NCBI RefSeq assembly: GCF_027627575.1
Contig: NZ_CP114065.1
Coordinates: forward strand, 6,634,001 to 6,698,000
Length of the DNA: 64,000 nucleotides
Direction: 5' to 3'
Origin: Kribbella sp. CA-293567
GTDB taxonomy: Bacteria; Actinomycetota; Actinomycetes; Propionibacteriales; Kribbellaceae
In this document: positions 8,199-16,771 of the stretch, piece by piece
Layout of the letters: each line of letters starts with the position of its first letter
How positions within the stretch are numbered: the stretch's first letter is position 1
Translations under genes and position numbers: made by a program
Notes under the pieces: model-generated
What the model was told of the DNA's origin: nothing
What the model saw: only the letters and a program-made list of their open reading frames with translations
The model's database searches: none

Positions 8199-8250
8199 TC
8201 CCTGCCCGAGTGCCCCGACCCCTGTAATCCCCTGCAAGCTCGGGCAGGGA
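8199..8250. terminator. Stem between convergent genes
   Basis: TCCCTGCCCGAG (8199-8210) and CTCGGGCAGGGA (8239-8250) are perfect 12-base inverted repeats with a 28-base loop, lying between the stops of the resolvase-like gene and the excisionase gene. A bidirectional terminator is likely. Confidence 0.55.
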
Positions 8251-8264
8251 CTTCTCACTTCACA

Positions 8265-8477
8265 TCACGCCGGGTCGTCATCCGACACCTGACCATCAAG
8301 GTTGTCGAACCAACTGATGACTTCACTCGACTTGTAGCGGAGGTGGCGGCCCACCTTCTTCGCAGGCGGACCAACGTTCATGGTGCGCCATCGATACAAA
8401 GTGGCCTTCGGAACTCTCAGGTACGCCGCCACCTGGTCGGCGACCCAGAGCGGGTCGGGCTCAGCTCCGGATGACAT
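8265..8477 (-). CDS. Excisionase / AlpA-like HTH protein
   Basis: The 70-residue protein contains a MerR/excisionase-type winged helix: LWVADQVAAYLRVPKATLYRWR, a GPPAKKVGRHLRYKSSEVISWF wing and a short acidic tail. This is the standard layout of helix-turn-helix proteins that control integrase directionality or element genes. Its start overlaps the end of the upstream gene by 17 bases. No integrase gene lies nearby, so it may instead act as an element regulator. Confidence 0.85.
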   Translation of the reverse strand: MSSGAEPDPLWVADQVAAYLRVPKATLYRWRTMNVGPPAKKVGRHLRYKSSEVISWFDNLDGQVSDDDPA

Positions 8478-8790
8478 CGACGCCTCCCGGTTCGGCTCGC
8501 CGCTCTCGTTCCAGCTTCACAGTGCGACGGACTTCACGGACGCTCCAGCCAAGGATCTCCGCAGCGGCATCCGCCGAGCCGCACACCTGTGCCAGTTCGG
8601 ACGTCCTGGCTGCAAGATGGACTTCCGCATCAGCGACTCGTTCATCCCATCGCCGTATCGCGACGTCCTTGGCTTGGATGGTCCGGATCAGACTGACCTG
8701 CGCGCCGATAGCTCGAGCCGTCGCGGCCTCTATCTTCGCCTGGCGTGCCCGTGACCGCCGGAGTGCGGCAACTCGTTCGCTGGCTCCCAC
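8461..8790 (-). CDS. Small unknown protein of the element module
   Basis: This 109-residue protein begins GTG 8790, 7 bases after the stop of the metallopeptidase gene. It is charged and mostly helical, with a basic N-terminus (VAALRRSRARQAKIEAATARA), and ends in SADAAAEILGWSVREVRRTVK, which looks like a helix-turn-helix. It overlaps the excisionase gene. No family recognised; a small DNA-binding accessory protein is a reasonable guess. The open frame upstream of GTG 8790 lies inside the metallopeptidase gene. Confidence 0.6.
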   Translation of the reverse strand: MGASERVAALRRSRARQAKIEAATARAIGAQVSLIRTIQAKDVAIRRWDERVADAEVHLAARTSELAQVCGSADAAAEILGWSVREVRRTVKLERERRAEPGGVDVIRS

Positions 8791-8797
8791 GATCGGC

Positions 8798-9700
8798 TCA
8801 CAACTCGGGACCGGTGGGTGGCGCTTGCCAGATGACGTCCAGTCCGATGCCAGCCGTTTGCATTGCAGGTGAGGTCCTCCGGCCGGTGGTCTCGAGGAAG
8901 TTCCGGGCAGCGTTGACGACTCTCGCACCTGTGGCCTTGATAACCGACTCCGGAGAACTCGGTTCAGCTGAGGACGCCTGACCAGGAAGTGCTTCGAAGG
9001 ATGGCGCTTCCACCGACAGTCCGAAGTACGCCAATGCGATGTGGGCGAACGAGTCGGCCTCTATCTCGCGAATGCCGCCGCAAACCTGCCCCACTGAGGC
9101 CGACTGATGCATACGGACGTGACCCAGTTCGTGTGCCAGATGCGCGGCGGCGGTCGCGGTATCGAGCTGATTCGATATGACGATTCGTCTGTCGGAGTAG
9201 TCGGTGTAGCTCGGTGTCTCGGCCGGGACCCAACGCTTATCGATCTGAAACCCGGCCTTCTGCACGTCGGCTGACAGTGCCCGCCAGACATCCGCCACTG
9301 CTGCGCGGCCGACCGGTGGAACAGTGACTGGCGGCCCTACCGTGTGCGCGACATCCCAGACTTTCGCGACCTTGAAGCCGATGATGCCGTTGTGGATGGT
9401 GCCCCTGATGCCGCTCGATCCGTCCTTCTCGACGAGGACGTTCGAACGGACAGGGGCGAGGATCTTGATGGCACGGCCTTCTCTCACTTTCCGGCCCATC
9501 CGTTCCCACGCCTGCGCCGCGGCAACCCAGTTCGCCTGAGGCATTTGGAGCGTGATCAGAACGACGTTCCCGAACCCGTACGTCGGGAAGAGCGCTGCCG
9601 CATCCAGCCAACGGGCCCAGTCAGTTCCCGAATCGAGCTTGCGTACCTCTCGGGTGAGCGCAGTGTGCAGATCCTCAGCACTCACGTTGATGCTGCCCAT
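8798..9700 (-). CDS. ArdC-like antirestriction protein with metallopeptidase domain
   Basis: The 300-residue protein has an N-terminal ArdC-type single-stranded-DNA-binding domain (about 5-115; WLDAAALFPTYGFGNVVLI, MPQANWVAAAQAWERMGRKV, GRAIKILAPV) and a zinc metallopeptidase domain with HELGH at 190-194 and a downstream glutamate in REIEADSFAH. ArdC-type proteins protect incoming conjugative DNA in the recipient. ATG 9700 is supported by GGAGG seven bases upstream. In a module with a MobF relaxase the role fits well. Confidence 0.85.
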   Translation of the reverse strand: MGSINVSAEDLHTALTREVRKLDSGTDWARWLDAAALFPTYGFGNVVLITLQMPQANWVAAAQAWERMGRKVREGRAIKILAPVRSNVLVEKDGSSGIRGTIHNGIIGFKVAKVWDVAHTVGPPVTVPPVGRAAVADVWRALSADVQKAGFQIDKRWVPAETPSYTDYSDRRIVISNQLDTATAAAHLAHELGHVRMHQSASVGQVCGGIREIEADSFAHIALAYFGLSVEAPSFEALPGQASSAEPSSPESVIKATGARVVNAARNFLETTGRRTSPAMQTAGIGLDVIWQAPPTGPEL

Positions 9701-9729
9701 GAGAAACCTCCATGTTCGGTCCTGCTCGC

Positions 9730-11058
9730 TCAACGGGCCAGCCCAACATCTTCTTGTCCTTGATCCCGGGATCCGATGCCCGGAGCAACGGCGCAGCGCC
9801 TGATCGTGAGTGGCCGCACATGGGACTGCTTGTTCACTGAGTGCCGTCGATGATGTGCGCTGCTGGATACATCACGCGCCAACGCCGCCGCGGCAGACCA
9901 CTGACGAGCAATCCAGGTATGAAGCCCAGTCAGCTCCGCGAACTGCCCCGGGATATCGGCCGCCGGCGGCCGGCGTTTGCTTGCTCCTTGCCGCAGCGAC
10001 GTTCCATCCGTGTCTTGGCCAGGGAGGGATAGTTGACCGTTGCAGATCATGCTGTGCACCGCATCTCGCTGGTACCACGCAACCTCTGCCGCTGCACCAA
10101 GTAGCTCATCTAGCGCATCGATCGTGCCGGCCGCTTGTGACTGATGCGGTATGAGCGCTCTCGGGGACAGCAAGTCTCCGTGTGGGCGAAGGAGGACATC
10201 CAGTGCCATCTTCAGATCCAAGAAGGCGAACTCGCCTGGCGTATCGCTGCTACCGCCGATATCTGGCGCCCGACGCTGCCATGAAGTTGAGGCTCGGGCG
10301 GCGCTCGCATCGACGGCGAGCAGCACACGCCGCAGACGATCGAGCTGAGCCTGGAGCTGCGAGTGGACTCCAACCGCATTCGCTGCAGCCAGGATGCACC
10401 CCGCGAGATACCTCGCGTAGCCGCCAGCCGTTCTGAGCTGCCCCGCAGTGGACCTCAGATCGCGTACCAGGAGAGCACGGGGCTCGACCTCGTGATGTGC
10501 TCGATCCCAGCGGACAGCCATCCAGGCAACCTGCGATGCAGCGTCAGTCCCATACCGAGGGTGCGATGTCACCAGGTCGCGGAGGTATCCGAGTCCCGGG
10601 CATCCTCGACCTGCAAGCACAACTCTCCTGAGCACCTGCAACTCGTCCAGCAGCGCTCGGTGCTGTTCCATACCGCTTGTACGACCCAGGTCACGCAGTA
10701 CCGTCCGGCCAGCAATATGGGCGATGCCGGCAACCTCAGCGCGCGCCGCAACGAGGCTGGCCTGACTCCCCCGAGCTGAAGCCTCGTCCCAATCCTGCGT
10801 CGCCAAGAGGTCTGCGCCCGCTCCAAGCGCCTGCGCCACGACACCCAGTCCAGTCGTACCTGCAGGGACAGCTTCACCAGGCTTCAGCCCGTCGCTGAGC
10901 TCAAGGTCGTACCGCAGCAGAGCCATGTGGGCGCGTGTTGCGGCCAAGACGGACTGCCATCCAGAAACCAATTCGTCTCCGTTGGTGTGCTGAATCTGAC
11001 AAGCTTGCATCGCTTTCCGCCGTGCCGCACGCAGCAGGTCCTCATAGGTCGCGCGCAC
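9730..11058 (-). CDS. Unknown 442-residue protein of the conjugative module
   Basis: The protein is long, alanine- and leucine-rich and predicted mainly helical, with no signal peptide, membrane segment or catalytic motif recognised. It starts at GTG 11058, overlapping the end of the preceding gene by 17 bases, and ends 29 bases before the ArdC-like gene, so it is part of the same minus-strand operon divergent from the relaxase. Position suggests a role in transfer or maintenance, such as a relaxosome accessory, but nothing in the sequence shows this. Confidence 0.6.
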   Translation of the reverse strand: MRATYEDLLRAARRKAMQACQIQHTNGDELVSGWQSVLAATRAHMALLRYDLELSDGLKPGEAVPAGTTGLGVVAQALGAGADLLATQDWDEASARGSQASLVAARAEVAGIAHIAGRTVLRDLGRTSGMEQHRALLDELQVLRRVVLAGRGCPGLGYLRDLVTSHPRYGTDAASQVAWMAVRWDRAHHEVEPRALLVRDLRSTAGQLRTAGGYARYLAGCILAAANAVGVHSQLQAQLDRLRRVLLAVDASAARASTSWQRRAPDIGGSSDTPGEFAFLDLKMALDVLLRPHGDLLSPRALIPHQSQAAGTIDALDELLGAAAEVAWYQRDAVHSMICNGQLSLPGQDTDGTSLRQGASKRRPPAADIPGQFAELTGLHTWIARQWSAAAALARDVSSSAHHRRHSVNKQSHVRPLTIRRCAVAPGIGSRDQGQEDVGLAR

Positions 11059-11386
11059 TTTGAACTCTCCGAACGTCCGTTGCGGCTGACCTGAGAGAGT
11101 CGGCGAGCGCCAGTCGCCAACTGACGTCTTCGATTGCTACGTCCAGGTCGTTCAACGCCTCGGCGGCCTCGTCATAGAGGACCGCGGGATCGCCTTCCAG
11201 ATCACCGTCGTACCGGAGATACGGGATGATGCCGAGAAGCTCGCATACTCGATAACGACTGAACGCCGTCATCGCCCATCTGCTGTCGACGGCGGTCGCC
11301 TCCAGCCTTTCGACGATCGCCTCTGCCCGAGCGGCCAGCTCTGTGACCCGCCGACGTACGGCATCTGTGTCGTTGCTGTCGTCCAT
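11042..11386 (-). CDS. Small helical protein heading the module operon
   Basis: This 114-residue protein (MDDSNDTDAVRRRVTELAARAEAIVERLEATAV...) is acidic and helical, with possible coiled-coil character at 8-40. AAGGGA precedes ATG 11386. It is the first gene of the minus-strand operon and is divergent from the relaxase gene across about 200 bases that must hold both promoters. Family not recognised. Confidence 0.6.
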   Translation of the reverse strand: MDDSNDTDAVRRRVTELAARAEAIVERLEATAVDSRWAMTAFSRYRVCELLGIIPYLRYDGDLEGDPAVLYDEAAEALNDLDVAIEDVSWRLALADSLRSAATDVRRVQSARDL

Positions 11387-11587
11387 TCCACGTCCCTTCG
11401 GTTGCCTACGGCCACTCAACGGGCGTGGCTCTGAAGATTCGGGCCGAGTGCAGGGCAGACCACCGTCACACTTCTTGCACTTAAGGCAGCTCCGCTGAGG
11501 GGCCGATCAGAAACCCGCGCTGACGCGACGGGCCGTTGACACGTATATGGAGCTTCTCGGAAGGCAGTTCAGGCACCGTCGTACGCG

Positions 11588-14500
11588 GTGGACCTCGTGC
11601 TGACAGTGCATCGCCTGACTGCCGGAGAAGGCTTCAGGTACCTTCTCCGGCATGTGGCTTCGGGCGACGTCGACCGGCACCTGACGACGCCGCTCACGTC
11701 GTACTACGCGGCGTCCGGCTACCCTCCTGGCCGTTGGATGGGCAGCGGATTGAGCGGCTTGGCCAACGGCGGACCTGCCCCAGGAACGGCGGTTTCCGAG
11801 AGACAGATGGCCGCGCTTTTCGGCCGTGCTGAAGACCCGATGACGAAGCGTCCGCTTGGGCGACCTCACCCGGTCTACAAGAGCCCGACCGAGCGGATTC
11901 AGCAGCAGGTCGATGCTCTGGACTCTGACCTAACGGGCAGTGCCAGGTACGAGGCGATTGGGCAGATTCGAGCCGCGGTGATGCGCGAGAAGACCAAGCA
12001 TGCGGTTGCTGGCTACGACCTGACGTTCTCCCCCGCTAAGTCTGTTTCGGCCTTGTGGGCGACCTCCGACGTTGGCACGCAGGAGCAGATCCTCGCTGCG
12101 CATCATGACGCAGTTGAGCAGGTACTCGGCCTGATCGAACAGCACTCGATACTCACCCGCACGGGAGAACAAGGCATCGCCCAAATCCAGACCAAGGGAC
12201 TGATCGGAGCCGCCTTCGACCACTGGGACACGCGTGCCGGCGACCCTCAGTTGCATACCCACGTCGTGGTCGCCAACCGAGTTCAGGGACCGGATGGAGC
12301 ATGGCGCAGTATCGATGGCCGGGTGCTGTTCCGTTCAGCCGTGGCGATGTCGGAGATCCACAACGTCTTTCTCGCCGACAATCTGAATCATCGGCTCGGC
12401 ATCGGCTGGGAGCTGCGACAACGTGGCAAACGCCGTAACCCTGCCTTTGAGCTGAGTGTCGTTCCCGACGAGCTGATCGAGGAGTTCTCGGCCAGGACAG
12501 AACAGATCGAATCGAACCTAGCTGTACTTCTGGAGGAACGGTCCGACGGTTTGCCGCCACCTGGGCGGAACGAGATGTATGTACTTCGCCAACAGGCCAC
12601 GCTGATGAATCGACCGCCCAAGCACGTCGCGCGACCGCTCGCATCGCTCATGCAAGATTGGCGCCGGAGGGCCCATCACAAAGTCGGCAAGGCGGCGCTT
12701 AAGGCGATACAAGAGTCGCTCGATCTGGCCGACGACCGACCATTGGCGGCCGCCGATCTCAGCCCTGCGACGATTGACGCGTACGCCGCCGCCGTGGTCA
12801 TCGCGCTGCAGACGAAGCGGGCCACCTGGACTCGCTGGAACCTGCTGGCGGAAGCAGCTCGCCAAACTCGGCTGGTTCGTATGGTGTCGTCGGCTCAGCG
12901 GTTCGCAGTGTTGGAGTCGATCGTCGAACGCGCCGAAGAGCAATCGATCAACCTTGTAGCTCCGGAGGTCGTGACTACGCCTGTGAGGCGCTCTGACGGC
13001 TCGAGCGTCTTCATGATCCACAACGGCCAGATCTTCACCTCCCCTGTGATCCTCGGAGCAGAATCGCTCCTGCTCGAGCTCGCCCGTGATCCCTCAGCGC
13101 CCAAGATCTCAGGCTTGTCGGACAGCGGCTTGAGCGCGGACAAGCAGATCGCGTTGCGTCGAATCACCAGCAGCGGCCGGAGGGTTGAAGCGCTCGTTGG
13201 TCCTGCCGGCACTGGCAAGACGAGCCTGTTGTCGGTTCTGACAACAGGCTGGATCTCGAGCAACGGCGAAGGATCGGTCATCGCTCTCGCGCCTTCTTCA
13301 GCTGCGTCCGCTGTGCTGGCTGACGCAATCGGGTCACCGGCCGAGAACATCGCCAAGTGGATCTACGAGTCGACGGGCCTGGGCGCCGAGGAACGACGCA
13401 ACCGCATCCGGCAGACGGACTACGCCGTACAGCAGGCACATCAGGCGGGGCGTCGACGTCGAGCACAACGTCTGTCGGAAGTAGTTGCCGCGCTGCGCGC
13501 CGAGCAAGATCGCTGGAGGTTCCGCTCGGGCCAGCTGGTCATCGTCGACGAGGCTTCAATGGCCGGCACTATGGAGCTCGCCACCCTCGCGCGGGAAGCA
13601 AACTCCGCAGGCGCCAAGCTGCTACTGGTCGGTGACGACGCCCAACTCGGTGCTGCCGACACCGGCGGTGCTTTCCGCCTGATCGCCCGCGACACCGATG
13701 CCGCCGAACTCAGCGATGTCTGGCGCTTCACCAACGCCTGGGAGCGCGACGCCAGCCTCGCTTTACGCGTCGGTTCTCTCCAAGTCATCGACGTGTACGA
13801 CGACCACAAGCGGCTACTGGCCGGAACATCCGACGCTATGGAGGACGCCGCATACCGGGCTTGGATGACAGACACTGCAGCCGGTAAGACCAGCCTGCTC
13901 ATCGCAGCCGACAACACAACGGTGGCTCGCCTGAACGCCCGTGCGCGCCTCGACCGCATCATCACGGGCGAGGTCGAGCCAGACGGGATAGTCCTTCACA
14001 ACACCAACCAAGTCGGCATCGGCGACCGCATCGTCACGCGCCTCAACAACCGTCGCCTGCGCTACGCACGCCACAGCTTCGTCCAGAACGGCGACCAATG
14101 GACAGTCGTTCACCGCTGGCCAGACGGCTCCCTCACAGTCGAGAACGCCCACCATCATCAAGTGACACTGCCCGCTAGCTATGTTCAGGAATCGGTCGAG
14201 CTCGCCTACGCAACAACTGCTCACCGCGCCCAAGGCTCAACCGTCGACACGGCTCATCTCCTTGTCACCGACCGGCTGACCCGAGCCCTCATGTACGTCG
14301 GCATGACCCGCGGCCGGGACAGCAACCACGCCTATGTGGCCACCCACCAATCCGACAATGACCTCCACGAACCACGTTCCGAACAGACCATGCAAGACGT
14401 CTTGGAAGCCGTCCTCGAAAACGCCGGAGTCGAACTCTCCGCCCACGAGGTCATCCGTCAAGAACTCGACAACGCCACTCGCCTAGACCGTCTCGTCCCG

Positions 14501-15166
14501 ATCCACGAGCATCTCTGCCAGTTGGACGCCCGCAACCGCTTCGCCCCCGCCATCGCCACCTGCGGCCTGGACCGCGCCGACCTGGCCGCCCTCGAAGCCT
14601 CACCTGCCTACGGCCCTCTGATCACGGCTCTTCGACGCGCTGAAGCCGCCGACCTCGACGTGCCACAAGTACTACGCCGAGCCGTCCACCAGTCATCACT
14701 GAACAACGCCACCGACATCGCCGCGGTCCTCCACCGGCGCGTCGAGCGGCTGACATCCAGAGCCTCGCGGCGTACCGGCCACACCCCGCACCTCATCGCG
14801 GGCCTCGTCACGCCGGCCACGCACGTCTCCGACCCAACCCTGATCGCTCCACTCCGCGAACTTGAAGCCCAGATCGCCCAACGCGCCGTCTGGCTGGCCG
14901 ACCAGGCGACCGCCACATCACAACCCTGGTCCGAATCCATGTCTCGAGAACTGCTTCTTGAGATCGCGGCCTATCGCGAGCGCTACGCCATCCGCAGCCG
15001 AAGCCCACTAGGCGATAGGCCGGCGCCGAACGCACTAGCCCAAACCAGACAGCGCCAACGTCTGAGCGCCCCACTCGAAACCAGACCATCCGCCCACGTC
15101 ACCGACCGAGGGACCAGCAGCAATCGCGACGAGCGCCTGCAGTCGCCGCCCGAGCCAGCACGTTGA
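11588..15166 (+). CDS. MobF-family relaxase/helicase (TraA/TrwC-like)
   Basis: The 1192-residue protein has an N-terminal TrwC relaxase domain (about 1-330) with SYYAASGYPPGRWMG near 38-52 and the metal-binding QLHTHVVV near 221-226. It continues with an SF1 helicase region: Walker A GPAGTGKTS near 537-545, IVDEASMAGT near 652 and a final YATTAHRAQGSTVDTAH motif near 873. A helical C-terminal extension follows. MobF relaxases nick at oriT, stay covalently bound to the 5' end through tyrosine and unwind the strand for transfer. GTG 11588 is followed by an alternative GTG four codons later. No coupling protein or type IV secretion genes are in the window, so the element is incomplete or only mobilisable. 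Confidence 0.9.
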   Translation: MDLVLTVHRLTAGEGFRYLLRHVASGDVDRHLTTPLTSYYAASGYPPGRWMGSGLSGLANGGPAPGTAVSERQMAALFGRAEDPMTKRPLGRPHPVYKSPTERIQQQVDALDSDLTGSARYEAIGQIRAAVMREKTKHAVAGYDLTFSPAKSVSALWATSDVGTQEQILAAHHDAVEQVLGLIEQHSILTRTGEQGIAQIQTKGLIGAAFDHWDTRAGDPQLHTHVVVANRVQGPDGAWRSIDGRVLFRSAVAMSEIHNVFLADNLNHRLGIGWELRQRGKRRNPAFELSVVPDELIEEFSARTEQIESNLAVLLEERSDGLPPPGRNEMYVLRQQATLMNRPPKHVARPLASLMQDWRRRAHHKVGKAALKAIQESLDLADDRPLAAADLSPATIDAYAAAVVIALQTKRATWTRWNLLAEAARQTRLVRMVSSAQRFAVLESIVERAEEQSINLVAPEVVTTPVRRSDGSSVFMIHNGQIFTSPVILGAESLLLELARDPSAPKISGLSDSGLSADKQIALRRITSSGRRVEALVGPAGTGKTSLLSVLTTGWISSNGEGSVIALAPSSAASAVLADAIGSPAENIAKWIYESTGLGAEERRNRIRQTDYAVQQAHQAGRRRRAQRLSEVVAALRAEQDRWRFRSGQLVIVDEASMAGTMELATLAREANSAGAKLLLVGDDAQLGAADTGGAFRLIARDTDAAELSDVWRFTNAWERDASLALRVGSLQVIDVYDDHKRLLAGTSDAMEDAAYRAWMTDTAAGKTSLLIAADNTTVARLNARARLDRIITGEVEPDGIVLHNTNQVGIGDRIVTRLNNRRLRYARHSFVQNGDQWTVVHRWPDGSLTVENAHHHQVTLPASYVQESVELAYATTAHRAQGSTVDTAHLLVTDRLTRALMYVGMTRGRDSNHAYVATHQSDNDLHEPRSEQTMQDVLEAVLENAGVELSAHEVIRQELDNATRLDRLVPIHEHLCQLDARNRFAPAIATCGLDRADLAALEASPAYGPLITALRRAEAADLDVPQVLRRAVHQSSLNNATDIAAVLHRRVERLTSRASRRTGHTPHLIAGLVTPATHVSDPTLIAPLRELEAQIAQRAVWLADQATATSQPWSESMSRELLLEIAAYRERYAIRSRSPLGDRPAPNALAQTRQRQRLSAPLETRPSAHVTDRGTSSNRDERLQSPPEPAR
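11621..11651. repeat. Perfect hairpin inside the relaxase start region
   Basis: GCCGGAGAAGG (11621-11631) and CCTTCTCCGGC (11641-11651) are perfect 11-base inverted repeats around a 9-base loop, about 11 codons into the relaxase frame. It could lower relaxase translation or be part of an oriT-like site; TrwC-type oriTs contain such repeats, though usually outside the gene. Confidence 0.5.
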
Positions 15167-15269
15167 GGGGTATCCGATTGATCGCCCCGAGGTCCACGGC
15201 GCAGGAACCCCATCGACGACATCCGACATACAACGGGACGAGTACCGAATCAGTGGTTCGGGGATGCCA

Positions 15270-15469
15270 ATGAGTAGAAGACCTCGCAGCAACTTCGACG
15301 AGTACGGCATCGCCTCACCGCTACAGGCCCAATCCGTTACGGCTGGCTCGGCGCCGAGCAACGGGCCACCTCCGGCGGCGACCTTCAACTCATGGGCGCA
15401 GGGCTTTACAACTCCGCCACCGGCCTGTTCCTGGCGGATACGGCTACTTGCAAGGGACATCGATGGTGA
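15270..15469 (+). pseudogene. Rhs-repeat protein remnant
   Basis: A short frame reads RSNFDEYGIASPLQAQS and then, shifted by one base, RYGWLGAEQRATSGGDL followed by LMGAGLYNSATGLFLADTAT. This is the conserved Rhs core end (FDEYG..., RYGWLG..., LMGxRLYNPxTGRFL) that precedes the variable toxin tip. Everything upstream and the toxin are missing. It lies just after the relaxase gene. Confidence 0.65.
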
Positions 15470-15577
15470 CACCGCAACTGACCGGTGTGCTTGCGTTGTC
15501 GACGAGCCGGAACCCGTTGCTGTTCGGGCAGCCGCTGGTCGACGCGTTGGCTGCAGTCAGCAGCTGACAGCAGTCGA

Positions 15578-15604
15578 CCGGCCGTCTGATCGTCAGACGG
15601 CCGG
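15578..15604. terminator. Strong hairpin terminator
   Basis: CCGGCCGTCTGA and TCAGACGGCCGG form a perfect 12-bp stem with a three-base loop between the Rhs remnant and the 3' end of the minus-strand oxidoreductase gene. Confidence 0.7.
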
Positions 15605-15625
15605 CCTTGGCTTGCGGTGTGGCTA

Positions 15626-16519
15626 TCAACTCCTTGGCAACCCGGCACGGATGGTGTCGCTGAGCCGGCTGACTGCCTCGTCGCCGTATCCGTCCCTAAT
15701 CGCCTGCCGGGTCAACGCCGCAGCAGCCCGCAACAGCCCGGGGTCGATGCCGCGCTGTTCAGCACTGTGCAGCGCATGCTCGATCCCGGCCGCGGTGGAT
15801 CTCAAGGTAGAGGCGTCACCGGGATGGATGCCGGAGTCGATCGACTCGGCCAGGACAGGAATGTACCCCGGAAGGAGGCCGATGATTCCTTGGCTGAAGG
15901 CAACGAGCTCGGCGGCTTCAATACCCTCGGATTTGCCAAGCGTCAGGCCGTGGATCACTCCGACGACCGCCGTCCAGTACATGCCGACCAGCGCTACGTC
16001 GTACCCGGCCGCTCGGCCGGCATCCTCTCCGAGGTACCTCTGAGATCCGGAGAACGCTGCGAACGAGACCTTGTTCGCCTCATAGACAGCAGAGGATCCA
16101 CTGTAGAGAAGGACTGCGTCCGAGGTGCCAATCGTCGCTGCCGGACTCAGAATCGTTCCGTCGAGATACCTTGCCCCCTTGCTCGTGACCTGCTCCGCTG
16201 TCGACCGGGCTGCTTGCGGTGATCCGGAGGTCAGGTTCACCACCGTCCGGCCGTCCAGTGCTCCGCCGGCCGCCAGCAACACGTCTCCGACGACCTGGTA
16301 ATCGAGCAGACACAAAACCACCAGGGCGGCATCGGCTACGGCGTCGGCAGGGCTGTCGCTGACCTTGGCGCCGGCTGCAGCGAGTTCTGCGGCCTTGCCG
16401 TGTGAGCGGTTCCAGACCGTGACCTGGTGACCAGACGCGAGCAGTGCGTGGGCGAGCGCGCGGCCCATCGGCCCCAGCCCCAGCACGGCCGCTGTGGGCA
16501 AATCTTGATTCGTCGTCAT
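15626..16519 (-). CDS. Imine-reductase-like NADP-binding oxidoreductase
   Basis: The 297-residue protein begins with a Rossmann motif (TAAVLGLGPMGRALAHALLASGHQVTVWNR), giving NADPH-type specificity by the NR after strand 2, and NLTSGSPQAA at the domain end. The C-terminal helical domain has YDVALVGMYWTAVVGVIHGLTL, as in imine reductases and related beta-hydroxyacid-dehydrogenase-fold enzymes. These reduce C=N or similar bonds using NAD(P)H in the cytoplasm. ATG 16519 is preferred because it starts eight codons before the Rossmann strand. The substrate is unknown. Confidence 0.85.
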   Translation of the reverse strand: MTTNQDLPTAAVLGLGPMGRALAHALLASGHQVTVWNRSHGKAAELAAAGAKVSDSPADAVADAALVVLCLLDYQVVGDVLLAAGGALDGRTVVNLTSGSPQAARSTAEQVTSKGARYLDGTILSPAATIGTSDAVLLYSGSSAVYEANKVSFAAFSGSQRYLGEDAGRAAGYDVALVGMYWTAVVGVIHGLTLGKSEGIEAAELVAFSQGIIGLLPGYIPVLAESIDSGIHPGDASTLRSTAAGIEHALHSAEQRGIDPGLLRAAAALTRQAIRDGYGDEAVSRLSDTIRAGLPRS

Positions 16520-16615
16520 GATTGGAACGCTACCGATTCGCACCGTTCGAGACCCGCCCGAATCGTTGCGGATTTCTGTCCATATCGCTGCAGCGCACGT
16601 TCAACATCTGAGTAC

Positions 16616-16771
16616 TCACGAAAGCCAGAGCACGACCTTCCAGACGGTGGGCGCCAGGACACGGAAGAGGCTAATGGCCGCGAACACCCCGACGATGATC
16701 ATGACCGCAGTCAGCCGATCCAGCGGACCGTCCGCCGAATCGGGCTGCTCCGGCCCGTCAGCCCCAGACAC
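16616..16771 (-). CDS. Putative 51-residue membrane protein
   Basis: GTG 16771 opens a short frame overlapping the end of the flavodoxin-like gene by 14 bases. It has a polar N-terminus (VSGADGPEQPDSADGPLDRL) and one hydrophobic helix (AVMIIVGVFAAISLFRVLA) plus VWKVVLWLS at the end. Third positions are strongly G/C. A single-span membrane protein coupled to the upstream reductase gene is plausible; it was missed by length and is not recognised as a known family. Confidence 0.4.
   Translation of the reverse strand: MSGADGPEQPDSADGPLDRLTAVMIIVGVFAAISLFRVLAPTVWKVVLWLS

Noticed and set aside
7560..15170. Attachment-site repeats flanking the conjugative module
   Set aside because: No direct repeat pair comparable to the 46-bp repeats at 42786/49161 was found at its ends.
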